NCBI GenBank assembly: GCA_037133215.1
Contig: JBAXOM010000116.1
Span: forward strand, 1-5,897
Origin: F1-60-MAGs149 sp037133215
GTDB lineage: Bacteria; Actinomycetota; Thermoleophilia; Gaiellales; F1-60-MAGs149
Direction: 5' to 3'
Length of the DNA: 5,897 bases
Of this stretch, positions 1 through 5,897 are shown in pieces (within the stretch, counting starts at the first letter, position 1; every line of letters begins with the position of its first letter). A model generated the notes under the pieces. It did no database searches. It saw nothing but the letters and a program-made list of their open reading frames with translations, and was not told the origin of the DNA. The translations under genes and the position numbers were made by a program.

Positions 1-1
1 C

Positions 2-1492
2 CCCCACGTCAACCCCGAGGCCCCGTGGCCCGAGCTGGCGGTGCTCGAGACGGCGACCGCCGAGGCCGGGCACACGTTGCAGGCGCGACTGACCGTCTAT
101 CCGCACTACGTCAACAGCGAGTGGCTTGAGCCCGCACCGCTCGCCACCACCCTTCGAGTCGCCGACGCACAGTTGCGCTCGCGGCCGAACGATGGCTGGA
201 CGAATGGTGTCACCGAGATGCCACCGCTCGCCTGGCACGACGGACCACCACTGCGCGTTGGTGGCGTGTCGCCCGCCTTCGCCCAAGCACTCACACGTGC
301 CGAAGCCGAGCAGCTGCTCGACCTCGAAGACACGGAGGCGTTGCTCAACGCGCGCGGCCCCGAGATCGCGCTCCTGACGGGGCTCGCGGACCAGCGCCGC
401 CGCGACCGTGTCGGCGACGACGTCACCTACGTCGTCTGTCGCAATATCAACTACACCAACGTCTGCTATTTCCGCTGTGGCTTCTGCGCCTTTTCGAAGG
501 GCCGCCTCGCCGAGAATCTCCGCGGCCCCGCCTATCTGCTCGAGCCCAGCGAAGTCGCTCGTCGCTCGGTTGAGGCCTGGCAGCGTGGCGGCACAGAGGT
601 CTGTCTGCAGGGTGGGATCCACCCCGGCTTCACCGGCGAGTGGTACCTCGAGGTGCTCCAAGCCGTCAAAGCCGCCCAACCCGAGATCCACGTGCACGCG
701 TTCTCGCCACTCGAAATCTGGCAGGGCGCGGCGACGATGGAGTGGACGCTCGAGGACTACCTGCGCCAGCTGCAAGCGGCCGGGCTCGGCAGTCTGCCTG
801 GCACCGCCGCCGAGATCCTCGACGACGAGGTGCGCGCCGTGCTCTGCCCCGACAAGGTCAACACCGAGCAGTGGCTTGAGGTGATGCGCACCGCACACGG
901 CGTCGGGCTCCGCACAACCGCGACGATCATGTTCGGCCACATCGAGCGCCCGATCCATGTTGCGCGCCACCTGCACCGCATCCGCGATCTCCAGCGCGAG
1001 ACCGGTGGCTTTACCGAGTTCGTGCCGCTGCCGTTTATCCCAGAGGAGGCTCCGATCGCCCTCAAGGGCAAGGCGCGCTACGGACCGACCTTCGACGAGA
1101 CGGTCGTGCTGCATGCCACTGCACGCCTCGTGCTCGACCCGTGGATTCAGAACATTCAGACGTCGTGGGTCAAGCTTGGTCCCGAGGGTGCGCGCGTGAT
1201 GCTCGGCGCCGGTGTCAACGATCTTGGTGGCACGCTGATGAACGAATCGATCAGCCGCGCCGCCGGTGCCGACCACGGCCAGGAGTGCCCACCCGAGCGG
1301 ATGGAGGCTGTCATCCGCGCCGCGGGCCGCAACCCGATCCAGCGCTCAACGCTCTACGGTCGCCCACCGGCCGACCAAACCGCCCGCTCGTTCGGTGCGC
1401 CCGAACTGCTCGACTCGACGCCACCACCGTACGACGACGGTGGGCTCGTCAAGCCTGCCAAGCTGATCCGCCCGGGCCTCGCAGTCAGCTAG
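2..1492 (+). CDS. fbiC: Bifunctional FO synthase (FbiC), 3' part: end of CofG half plus complete CofH half; 5' end beyond the window
   Basis: FbiC is a cytoplasmic radical SAM enzyme that builds FO, the deazaflavin chromophore of coenzyme F420, from tyrosine and 5-amino-6-ribitylamino-uracil. The CofH half joins the two substrates and the CofG half closes the ring. The frame is open from base 2, and its first residues (PHVNPEAPWPEL, then LTVYP at 30-34) match the end of a CofG domain, so the GTG at 41 is internal and not a start. The CofH half begins near residue 90. Its CX3CX2C iron-sulfur motif uses Cys155, Cys159 and Cys162 (bases 464, 476, 485). Further CofH-like blocks are LQGGIHPG, HAFSPLEI, GSLPGTAAEIL, MFGHIERP, FTEFVPLPF, IQTSWVKLG and NDLGGTLMNE. 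The visible part is 496 residues; mycobacterial FbiC is about 856, so roughly 360 are missing on the left. A 43-residue proline-rich tail (454-496) follows the point where family members usually end. The stop is TAG at 1490-1492. The family call is very secure. Confidence 0.96.
   Translation, partial: PHVNPEAPWPELAVLETATAEAGHTLQARLTVYPHYVNSEWLEPAPLATTLRVADAQLRSRPNDGWTNGVTEMPPLAWHDGPPLRVGGVSPAFAQALTRAEAEQLLDLEDTEALLNARGPEIALLTGLADQRRRDRVGDDVTYVVCRNINYTNVCYFRCGFCAFSKGRLAENLRGPAYLLEPSEVARRSVEAWQRGGTEVCLQGGIHPGFTGEWYLEVLQAVKAAQPEIHVHAFSPLEIWQGAATMEWTLEDYLRQLQAAGLGSLPGTAAEILDDEVRAVLCPDKVNTEQWLEVMRTAHGVGLRTTATIMFGHIERPIHVARHLHRIRDLQRETGGFTEFVPLPFIPEEAPIALKGKARYGPTFDETVVLHATARLVLDPWIQNIQTSWVKLGPEGARVMLGAGVNDLGGTLMNESISRAAGADHGQECPPERMEAVIRAAGRNPIQRSTLYGRPPADQTARSFGAPELLDSTPPPYDDGGLVKPAKLIRPGLAVS
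1485..1492. other. Tail-to-tail 8-base overlap of fbiC and the PAP2 gene
   Basis: The stop of fbiC (TAG, 1490-1492, + strand) and the stop of the PAP2 gene (TGA, 1487-1485, - strand) lie within the same eight bases, so each gene's last codons are inside the other's end. No separate terminator can sit between them. Transcripts ending past either stop must be complementary to the other gene. Confidence 0.9.
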
Positions 1493-2165
1493 CGCGGCTC
1501 GCTCGAGCGAGTACGACGGCCGCTGCGCCGCAAACGACCGCGCCGCCGAGCAGCCAGCCGCCGAGGATGTCGGTCGGCCAGTGCACGCCCAACACGAGAC
1601 GGCTCGGGCCCATCAAGATGCCAACTGCCAACGCGAGTACGCCGATGATGCGCGGTAGGCGACCGCCGACCGGTGCGAGCAACAGGATCAGGCCGAGCAC
1701 CACCCACATCGTGATGCCACTCATCGCGTGCCCCGAGGGGAACGACGCCGTCAGCGGCTGAAAGGCCGACTCGGACCAGGCTGGGCGCGTACGACCGACC
1801 AACTCCTTGACGATGTTCTGCAGCGCGAAGCCGCCAATCGCGCTCCACAGGAGCCACTGTGCCCACACTCTATGCGGGCGCCACAACAGCGCAACCGCGA
1901 TCGCGACCACCGCACCCGTACCGAGATCACGCGTGGCGAGACCCAGCGAATCAGCCGGCGAAACAAGCCAGTCGGGATACCCGGCTATACCGTGGCCGAG
2001 CCAGTCGTCGAAGCGCAAAATCGGCTCCCACGCGGCAGCGACGGCAATCAGCAACACCACGAAGAGGCCAAGCAGCACGCCCGCAGCAATGGCGAGCGAG
2101 CGAGGGCGCGGGGCGTCAGTCGACGCCTTGCTCCATCGCCGCGTCGATCGCCGACTGCGGCTCAT
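1485..2165 (-). CDS. PAP2-family (type 2 phosphatidic acid phosphatase) integral membrane phosphatase
   Basis: This is a membrane phosphatase of the PAP2 superfamily, whose members dephosphorylate phosphatidic acid, undecaprenyl pyrophosphate or related lipids. With the start at 2165 it has 226 residues. All three catalytic motifs are intact: KX6RP (Lys120 to Arg127-Pro128), PSGH (143-146) and SRX5HX3D (Ser188-Arg189, His195, Asp199). About six hydrophobic segments are visible, the first near residues 24-46 after a basic, probably cytoplasmic N-terminus rich in Arg and Ser. The start is uncertain. The frame is open to an ATG at 2237, but that would overlap argG by 122 bases. The ATG at 2165 overlaps it by 50 bases and keeps the basic leader, though its AAGG sits too close to act as a good ribosome site. 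A GTG at 2078 would avoid overlap but begins inside the first helix. It is probably co-transcribed with argG. The exact lipid substrate cannot be read from sequence. Confidence 0.9.
   Translation of the reverse strand: MSRSRRSTRRWSKASTDAPRPRSLAIAAGVLLGLFVVLLIAVAAAWEPILRFDDWLGHGIAGYPDWLVSPADSLGLATRDLGTGAVVAIAVALLWRPHRVWAQWLLWSAIGGFALQNIVKELVGRTRPAWSESAFQPLTASFPSGHAMSGITMWVVLGLILLLAPVGGRLPRIIGVLALAVGILMGPSRLVLGVHWPTDILGGWLLGGAVVCGAAAVVLARASRAS
1498..1511. repeat. 14-bp perfect palindrome just after the fbiC stop
   Basis: CTCGCTCGAGCGAG is its own reverse complement and starts six bases after the fbiC stop, inside the last codons of the PAP2 gene (encoding the Ala-Arg-Ala-Ser-Arg-Ala-Ser end). 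As RNA it could form a 5-bp stem with a TCGA loop on either strand. There is no U-tract after it, so a terminator role is doubtful. It may simply reflect Arg/Ala/Ser codons in high-GC DNA. Confidence 0.35.
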
Positions 2166-3522
2166 CCTTGCTGGGCACGACGGCTGGGTGCACACCACCC
2201 GGTCCAAGGTGACCTTGAATCGACGGGTTGGATGCATCGAGCAAACCCGCCTCGGCGTAGATCTCGAGCTTCTCGCGCGAATCCTGAATATCGAGGTTAC
2301 GCATCGTCAGCTGCCCGATGCGATCGAGCGGACCGAAGGCCGACTCGGACTTCTCCATGCTGAGGCGCTCGGGGTGGTACGTCAGGTGCGGGCCACACGT
2401 TTCGAGCACGGTGTAATCCTCGCCGCGGCGCAGACGCACCTTGACCTCACCCGTCACGGCCCGACCAACCCAGCGCTGCAGGCTCTCGCGGATCATCAGT
2501 GCCTGCGGATCGAACCAGCGGCCCTCGTACAGCAGGCGCCCAAGCTGGCGGCCCTGATTGCGATACGTGTCGATCGTGCCCTCGTTATGAATGCCGTTGA
2601 CGAGCCGCTCGTACGCGAGATAGAGCAGCGCCATGCCGGGCGCCTCATAGATGCCACGACTCTTGGCCTCGATAATGCGATTCTCGATCTGGTCCGACAT
2701 ACCGAGACCGTGGCGACCACCGATCTCGTTTGCGGCCATCACGAGAGAGATCTGGTCGGAAAACTCTTTGCCGTTGATCGAAACGGGCCAGCCTTCGGCA
2801 AAGCGAACTGTGACCTCTTCCGTCTCGATCGCCACAGCCGGATCCCAATACTTTACACCCATGATCGGCTGCACGATGTCCATCGACTCGGTCAGAAACT
2901 CGAGCGTCTTGGCCTCGTGCGTCGCGCCCCAGATATTGGCGTCGGTGGAATAAGCCTTCTCGACGCTATCGCGGTACGGCAGGTCGTGCGCGACGAGCCA
3001 CTCACTCATCTCTTTGCGCCCGCCGAGCTCGTCAACAAACTGCTGGTCGAGCCACGGCTTATAGACACGCAGGGACGGATTGACGAGCAGGCCATAGCGG
3101 TAAAAGCGCTCGATGTCGTTGCCCTTGTACGTCGAGCCGTCGCCCCAAATCGAGACGCCGTCCTCCCTCATCGCGGCAACCAGCATCGTGCCCGTGACCG
3201 CGCGACCAAGCGGCGTCGTATTGAAGTACGTTCGACCACCAGAGCTGATGTGGAACGCGCCACACTGCAACGCCACGAGACCCTCGCGTACGAGCTCGGC
3301 GCGGCAATCAACCAGTCGTGCAGCCTCGGCGCCGTACTGCAACGCGCGGCTCGGGACGTCGTCGAGATTTGGCTCGTCGTACTGGCCAAGGTTCGCGGTG
3401 TACGCAAACGGCACACCACCCTTGTCGCGCATCCACGCGACGGCAGCCGACGTATCGAGCCCGCCGGAGAACGCAATTCCGATGCGCTCGCCGATTGGAA
3501 GGGAGGTGAGGACGGTAGCCAT
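2116..3522 (-). CDS. argG: Argininosuccinate synthase, long Escherichia coli-type
   Basis: ArgG condenses citrulline and aspartate with ATP to give argininosuccinate, the penultimate step of arginine synthesis, in the cytoplasm. The protein has 468 residues. The N-terminal ATP-pyrophosphatase loop AFSGGLDTS is at 17-25. YFNTTPLGRAVTGT (99-112), GDGSTYKGNDIERF (127-140) and IGGRHGLGMSDQIENR (267-282) are near-identical to E. coli ArgG as I recall it. Similarity runs to about residue 429; the last 39 residues are a variable tail, somewhat longer than in E. coli. The start is the ATG at 3522, because the following MATVLTSLPIGERIGIAFSGG aligns with the E. coli N-terminus. The frame stays open upstream to 3693, but that part overlaps the transporter gene and has no ArgG character. 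The gene begins 11 bases after the EamA stop with no strong Shine-Dalgarno, which suggests coupling to the upstream gene. No argH or other arg gene is in view. It is the long form, not the roughly 400-residue form seen in many Gram-positive bacteria. Confidence 0.97.
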   Translation of the reverse strand: MATVLTSLPIGERIGIAFSGGLDTSAAVAWMRDKGGVPFAYTANLGQYDEPNLDDVPSRALQYGAEAARLVDCRAELVREGLVALQCGAFHISSGGRTYFNTTPLGRAVTGTMLVAAMREDGVSIWGDGSTYKGNDIERFYRYGLLVNPSLRVYKPWLDQQFVDELGGRKEMSEWLVAHDLPYRDSVEKAYSTDANIWGATHEAKTLEFLTESMDIVQPIMGVKYWDPAVAIETEEVTVRFAEGWPVSINGKEFSDQISLVMAANEIGGRHGLGMSDQIENRIIEAKSRGIYEAPGMALLYLAYERLVNGIHNEGTIDTYRNQGRQLGRLLYEGRWFDPQALMIRESLQRWVGRAVTGEVKVRLRRGEDYTVLETCGPHLTYHPERLSMEKSESAFGPLDRIGQLTMRNLDIQDSREKLEIYAEAGLLDASNPSIQGHLGPGGVHPAVVPSKDEPQSAIDAAMEQGVD

Positions 3523-3533
3523 TAGGGCGAACG
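3523..3533 (-). promoter_or_regulatory. 11-base spacer between EamA gene and argG
   Basis: Only 11 bases separate the TAG stop of the transporter (3536-3534) from the ATG of argG (3522). The nearest purine-rich element is a weak GGTAG that overlaps the transporter stop, about 11 bases before the ATG. No terminator fits here, so argG is probably read from the transporter transcript, unless a promoter lies inside the transporter gene. Confidence 0.6.
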
Positions 3534-4511
3534 CTACCGGGGGTTGCCGTCGGCAAGCGGCGGCAGCATGCCCGGCAACTCGACCTCGTGGATAAAGCGT
3601 GTCCGCGCGTGCTCGACGATCGCCACTGCCACCACCGTGATCAGGATGCCCACGATTTGAACCAGCGATAGCAACTGGCCGAGGATCACCCACGCAGCGA
3701 TCGAGCCCACGACCGGCTCGGTCATGCCAAGCATGCTCGCCGCACCAGAGCCGACGCGCGCATTACCCGCGAGTACCAACGAGAACGGCACGACCGACCC
3801 GAGCACCACGATCCAGATCAGCGTGGTCCAGAGCGGCACCTCGAGGTGAAAGCGCCCAGCCAGCACGACGACGTCGTCGAGCTTGTCGTACGGGAAGGAC
3901 CATGGCGGCACCACGAATAGGTAGAGCACCGCGGCGACAATCATCGGCGCACCGGCGCGCGCCATGGGACCCAGCTGGGCCGGCTGGCGCGCACTGAGGA
4001 TCACCATGGCGGCGAACGTAATCATCGTCGCCAAGCCAAAGCACACGCCAATGATCGAGACGGCACCCACGCCGCCGCTGCCGCCAAGCACGGACAGCGT
4101 GACGCCACCAATCGCCACGACCATCACGGCGTACGCGTAGCGCGGCAGGCGCTCGCCACGGCGGACATGCTGGTAGATCGCGATCGGCAACGGCGCGATA
4201 TACGAGAGCACCAGCGCCAACGCGACATCGAGATAGCTCAGCGTCTGGAAGTACAACGCCTGCGAGGCGAAGATGCCAATCGCGGCATAGGCGATCACCG
4301 GCAGCAGCATCGCTCGGGTAAACCGCCGCCAGACGAGCACTACGAAAGGCAGCAGGCAGAGCGCGCCGCCAACGGTGCGTACAGCCGCGACGCTAATCGG
4401 CGAGAGACCACCATCGATCGCGATCCGCGCGACGATGCCGTTGAGGGCAAAGAACGTGCAGGCGATGATCACGAGCACGGCGCCCGTGCGGTAGGAGCTC
4501 GACGAGCCCAT
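3534..4511 (-). CDS. EamA-family (DMT superfamily) transporter, paralogue nearest argG
   Basis: This 325-residue integral membrane protein belongs to the EamA/DMT family: two EamA repeats of about five helices each, with both termini expected in the cytoplasm. Family members commonly export amino acids or other metabolites, but the substrate is not predictable here. Hydrophobic segments recur from about residue 10 to 310. The first repeat carries SYLDVALALVLSYIAPLPIA (92-111) and a basic loop with GERL (119-122). The second carries ARVGSGAASMLGMTEPVVGS (251-270), the conserved helix pair of the family, followed by AWVILGQ. A hydrophilic tail of about 25 residues follows the last helix. The start is the ATG at 4511. 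It shares one base with the stop of the upstream paralogue (TGATG) and lacks a clear ribosome site, so translation by reinitiation is likely. The stop TAG at 3536-3534 is 11 bases before argG. The family call is firm; function is open. Confidence 0.93.
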   Translation of the reverse strand: MGSSSSYRTGAVLVIIACTFFALNGIVARIAIDGGLSPISVAAVRTVGGALCLLPFVVLVWRRFTRAMLLPVIAYAAIGIFASQALYFQTLSYLDVALALVLSYIAPLPIAIYQHVRRGERLPRYAYAVMVVAIGGVTLSVLGGSGGVGAVSIIGVCFGLATMITFAAMVILSARQPAQLGPMARAGAPMIVAAVLYLFVVPPWSFPYDKLDDVVVLAGRFHLEVPLWTTLIWIVVLGSVVPFSLVLAGNARVGSGAASMLGMTEPVVGSIAAWVILGQLLSLVQIVGILITVVAVAIVEHARTRFIHEVELPGMLPPLADGNPR

Positions 4512-4513
4512 CA
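4509..4513 (-). promoter_or_regulatory. TGATG stop/start overlap between the middle and argG-proximal EamA genes
   Basis: Read on the - strand, the five bases are TGATG: TGA ends the middle transporter and ATG begins the next one, sharing the A. No convincing Shine-Dalgarno lies in the preceding 20 bases (only a weak GTGGCAG). Such overlaps generally allow terminating ribosomes to restart, which keeps the output of the two proteins linked. The overlap is directly seen; coupling is inferred. Confidence 0.75.
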
Positions 4514-5455
4514 GAGTTCTGCCACGAAAATCTCGGTTGGGGAGGCGTGCGTAAAGCGCTGTCGCTCGACAACCGCAACGCAGGCAATCGTCAGCACAAT
4601 GCCAAGCGCTTGGACGGGCGCAAGTACCTGACCGAGCACAAACCAGGCGAGCAGCGGCGCGACGATTGGCTCAGTCATACCCGCCATACTGCCCGCGCCA
4701 GCACCGATGCGCGTGATGCCCGTAATCACCAGCGCGTACGGGATCACGCTACCGAGCACGATCGTAAACAGCACCGCTGCAGCCACGGGGATGGCGATGT
4801 CAATCCGCCCGGTTAGTTGCGTGGAATCGTGGAGGACGTCGAAGGGGAGTCGCCAGATGGGAATCACTGGCAGCCACATCAACGCAGCGGCCAGCATGCC
4901 TGCACCGGTACGTGCGAGCGGTGGCAAGACAACTGGTTGGCGCGCACCAAGAATCGCCTGGCCTGCGAATGACAGCGCCGTCAGCGCGGCAAAGGCGATA
5001 CCGACTAATGAGATCGCCCCAATCCCACCGGCCCCGCCAAGCACGGCAATCGCGACGCCCCCAACGGCAAAAACCATCGCGATGTACGCGATCACGGGAA
5101 GCCGCTCGGCGTGGAACACCCGTTGGTACGCGGCGACGAGCAGTGGACCGGTGTACACAATCACGAGCGCAACTGCGATGTCCATCCGCGAGATGGCCTG
5201 GTAGTAGAGGCCCTGGGCGAGGACGATGCCGATCAAGGCAAAGAGCAGGATCGGCACGAGATCGCGTCGACTCAGACGTCGCACAGCGAGCAAGAAGAAC
5301 GGCAGCAGAATGAGTCCCGCACCGTACGAGCGGAACGCCGCCAATTCGAGTGGGGCGACACCCCCATCGATCGCGGCCTTGCTCATTACGCCCGTGCACG
5401 CAAACAGCGCCGAGCCGAGGATCACGAGGATATAGCCGGTGCGACGGGAGATCAC
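4511..5455 (-). CDS. EamA-family (DMT superfamily) transporter, middle paralogue, GTG start
   Basis: This 314-residue ten-helix carrier has two EamA repeats and is paralogous to both neighbours. Over the last 67 residues before the hydrophilic tail (from LGSV to the VVE/IVE block) I count 36 identities with the downstream paralogue. Distinctive blocks are MDIAVALVIVYTGPLLVAAY (91-110) in repeat one and RIGAGAGSMAGMTEPIVAPL (239-258) in repeat two. The start chosen is the GTG at 5455, giving VISRRTGYILVILGSALFAC, which aligns with the first helix of the downstream protein. There is no ATG, GTG or TTG between the upstream stop and this codon in frame, and no strong Shine-Dalgarno. The frame remains open back to 5752, but those 99 residues are basic, non-membrane and lie over the upstream paralogue in another frame, so they are rejected. 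The stop TGA (4513-4511) overlaps the next ATG by one base. Substrate is unknown; amino acids or related metabolites would be usual for the family. Confidence 0.92.
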   Translation of the reverse strand: MISRRTGYILVILGSALFACTGVMSKAAIDGGVAPLELAAFRSYGAGLILLPFFLLAVRRLSRRDLVPILLFALIGIVLAQGLYYQAISRMDIAVALVIVYTGPLLVAAYQRVFHAERLPVIAYIAMVFAVGGVAIAVLGGAGGIGAISLVGIAFAALTALSFAGQAILGARQPVVLPPLARTGAGMLAAALMWLPVIPIWRLPFDVLHDSTQLTGRIDIAIPVAAAVLFTIVLGSVIPYALVITGITRIGAGAGSMAGMTEPIVAPLLAWFVLGQVLAPVQALGIVLTIACVAVVERQRFTHASPTEIFVAEL

Positions 5456-5501
5456 GCAGGGGATCGTGCCTGACCTCGCGCCGTACGGCAGTACGTGTCG
5501 G
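5456..5501 (-). other. 46-base spacer between the first two EamA genes, with a 10-bp palindrome
   Basis: This is the largest non-coding gap in the window. It holds a perfect 10-bp palindrome GCCGTACGGC at 5480-5489. Weak purine runs on the - strand (GAGG at 5477-5474, AGG at 5471-5469) lie 18 and 13 bases from the GTG start at 5455, rather far for a good ribosome site. There is no T-tract, so it is not a recognisable intrinsic terminator, and I see no clear promoter boxes. Confidence 0.4.
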
Positions 5502-5897
5502 TCAGAACTCGGCGAGCGAATCGAACTCGGTGGCGCGCGCCGAGCGCACGCGGGCACGCTCAACGACGATGATGCCCGCCACCGCGATCGCAATGCCAAT
5601 GCTCTGCGTCGCTGCGAGGTGCTGGCCCAATAAGCCCCACGCGAAGACCGCTCCGAGCACTGGCTCGGCCATCCCAACCATGCTCGACGCCCCCGCCCCC
5701 ACGAGGGCCGTGCCACCGACCCAGGTGGCGTACACGCCGATCGAGCCAACAAGGATCACAAACAGCACGGCCACCCAGACGGGAAGTGAAAAACCAAAGC
5801 GCCCCGCGAATGTCGTCGTCTCGCCGAGCTTGTCGAAGGGCAGCGTCCACGGTGGCACGATGAAGGCCCAGATCACCGCGGCGACCACCATGCACGC
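5502..5897 (-). CDS. EamA-family (DMT superfamily) transporter, C-terminal part, truncated by the right edge
   Basis: The last 131 residues of a third EamA transporter are visible, and the frame is still open at the window edge (the codons before the ATG at 5891 read Ala-Cys). That ATG is therefore an internal methionine. The segment corresponds to the second EamA repeat. VPPWTLPFDKL followed by FAGRF aligns with VPPWSFPYDKL and LAGRF of the argG-proximal paralogue, and LVGAGASSMVGMAEPVLGAV aligns with the conserved helix pair of both neighbours. It departs from them in reading MAEP where they have MTEP. It ends in a short hydrophilic tail after VVERAR. Stop TGA is at 5504-5502, 46 bases before the next start. 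It is probably the first or an early gene of the same transcription unit, whose promoter lies outside the window. About 180 residues are missing. Confidence 0.9.
   Translation of the reverse strand, partial: ACMVVAAVIWAFIVPPWTLPFDKLGETTTFAGRFGFSLPVWVAVLFVILVGSIGVYATWVGGTALVGAGASSMVGMAEPVLGAVFAWGLLGQHLAATQSIGIAIAVAGIIVVERARVRSARATEFDSLAEF

Noticed and set aside
1498..1511. Palindrome after fbiC as an intrinsic terminator
   Set aside because: Only a 5-bp stem with a 4-base loop can form and no T-tract follows on either strand.
1141..1761. A + strand open frame of 206 codons running from within fbiC into the PAP2 region
   Set aside because: It is out of frame with the certain fbiC sequence, has no recognisable domain and then runs antisense to PAP2.
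2166..2237. Longer N-terminus for the PAP2 protein from an ATG at 2237
   Set aside because: It would overlap argG by 122 bases and adds a Cys/Pro/Arg-rich stretch with no PAP2 counterpart. The ATG at 2165 suffices.
1728..2363. A + strand open frame of 211 codons opposite the PAP2 gene and the argG end
   Set aside because: It is antisense to two genes with intact catalytic motifs. Its composition (Arg/Pro/Ala) is typical of a shadow frame.
1807..3525. A very long open frame (572 codons) on the + strand opposite argG and part of the PAP2 gene
   Set aside because: It mirrors argG, whose identity is certain. High-GC third-position bias leaves antisense frames open by chance. The product is rich in Arg, Ala and His with no recognisable domain.
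3523..3693. N-terminal extension of ArgG by 57 residues
   Set aside because: ArgG homology begins at MATVLTSLP (3522). The extension overlaps the end of the EamA gene and shows no ArgG features.
4081..5046. Identical 13-base string CCGCCAAGCACGG at 4081-4093 and 5034-5046, as a possible recombination repeat
   Set aside because: Both copies encode the same conserved Val-Leu-Gly-Gly loop in the two EamA paralogues, so shared ancestry and codon bias explain it.
5456..5752. N-terminal extension of the middle EamA protein by 99 residues
   Set aside because: The added residues are basic and Ser/Ala-rich with no membrane segments, and lie out of frame over the upstream EamA gene, which has clear family motifs. 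Paralogue alignment supports the GTG at 5455.

Overview
The window is a compact, high-GC, almost entirely coding piece of bacterial chromosome. The fused (FbiC-type) FO synthase at the left edge points to a bacterium that makes coenzyme F420. Actinobacteria or Chloroflexota-like lineages are the natural candidates, but nothing here fixes the phylum. No rRNA, tRNA, CRISPR array, insertion sequence, phage gene or attachment site was seen, and no intergenic gap exceeds about 50 bases.

Layout: positions 2-1492 on the + strand hold the 3' part of fbiC, which enters from the left edge. It carries the end of the CofG half and the complete CofH half. Everything else is on the - strand and reads right to left: the C-terminal part of a first EamA-family transporter (5502-5897, cut by the right edge), a second EamA transporter (4511-5455), a third EamA transporter (3534-4511), argG for argininosuccinate synthase (2116-3522), and a PAP2-family membrane phosphatase (1485-2165). 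The junctions between these five genes are a 46-base gap, a 1-base stop/start overlap (TGATG), an 11-base gap and a probable 50-base overlap. They therefore look like one transcription unit whose promoter lies beyond the right edge. The unit meets fbiC tail to tail with an 8-base overlap of the two coding ends.

Function: FbiC makes the deazaflavin FO, the chromophore of F420. ArgG carries out the penultimate step of arginine synthesis. The three EamA proteins are paralogous ten-helix (drug/metabolite transporter) carriers of unknown substrate. Their linkage to argG allows, but does not prove, a role in amino-acid or metabolite export. PAP2 probably dephosphorylates a lipid phosphate or pyrophosphate at the membrane. 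I found no evidence of a previously undescribed system. The points most worth a second look are the EamA triplet linked to argG, the Escherichia coli-type (long) ArgG, the extra C-terminal tail on FbiC, and the overlapping convergent gene ends.
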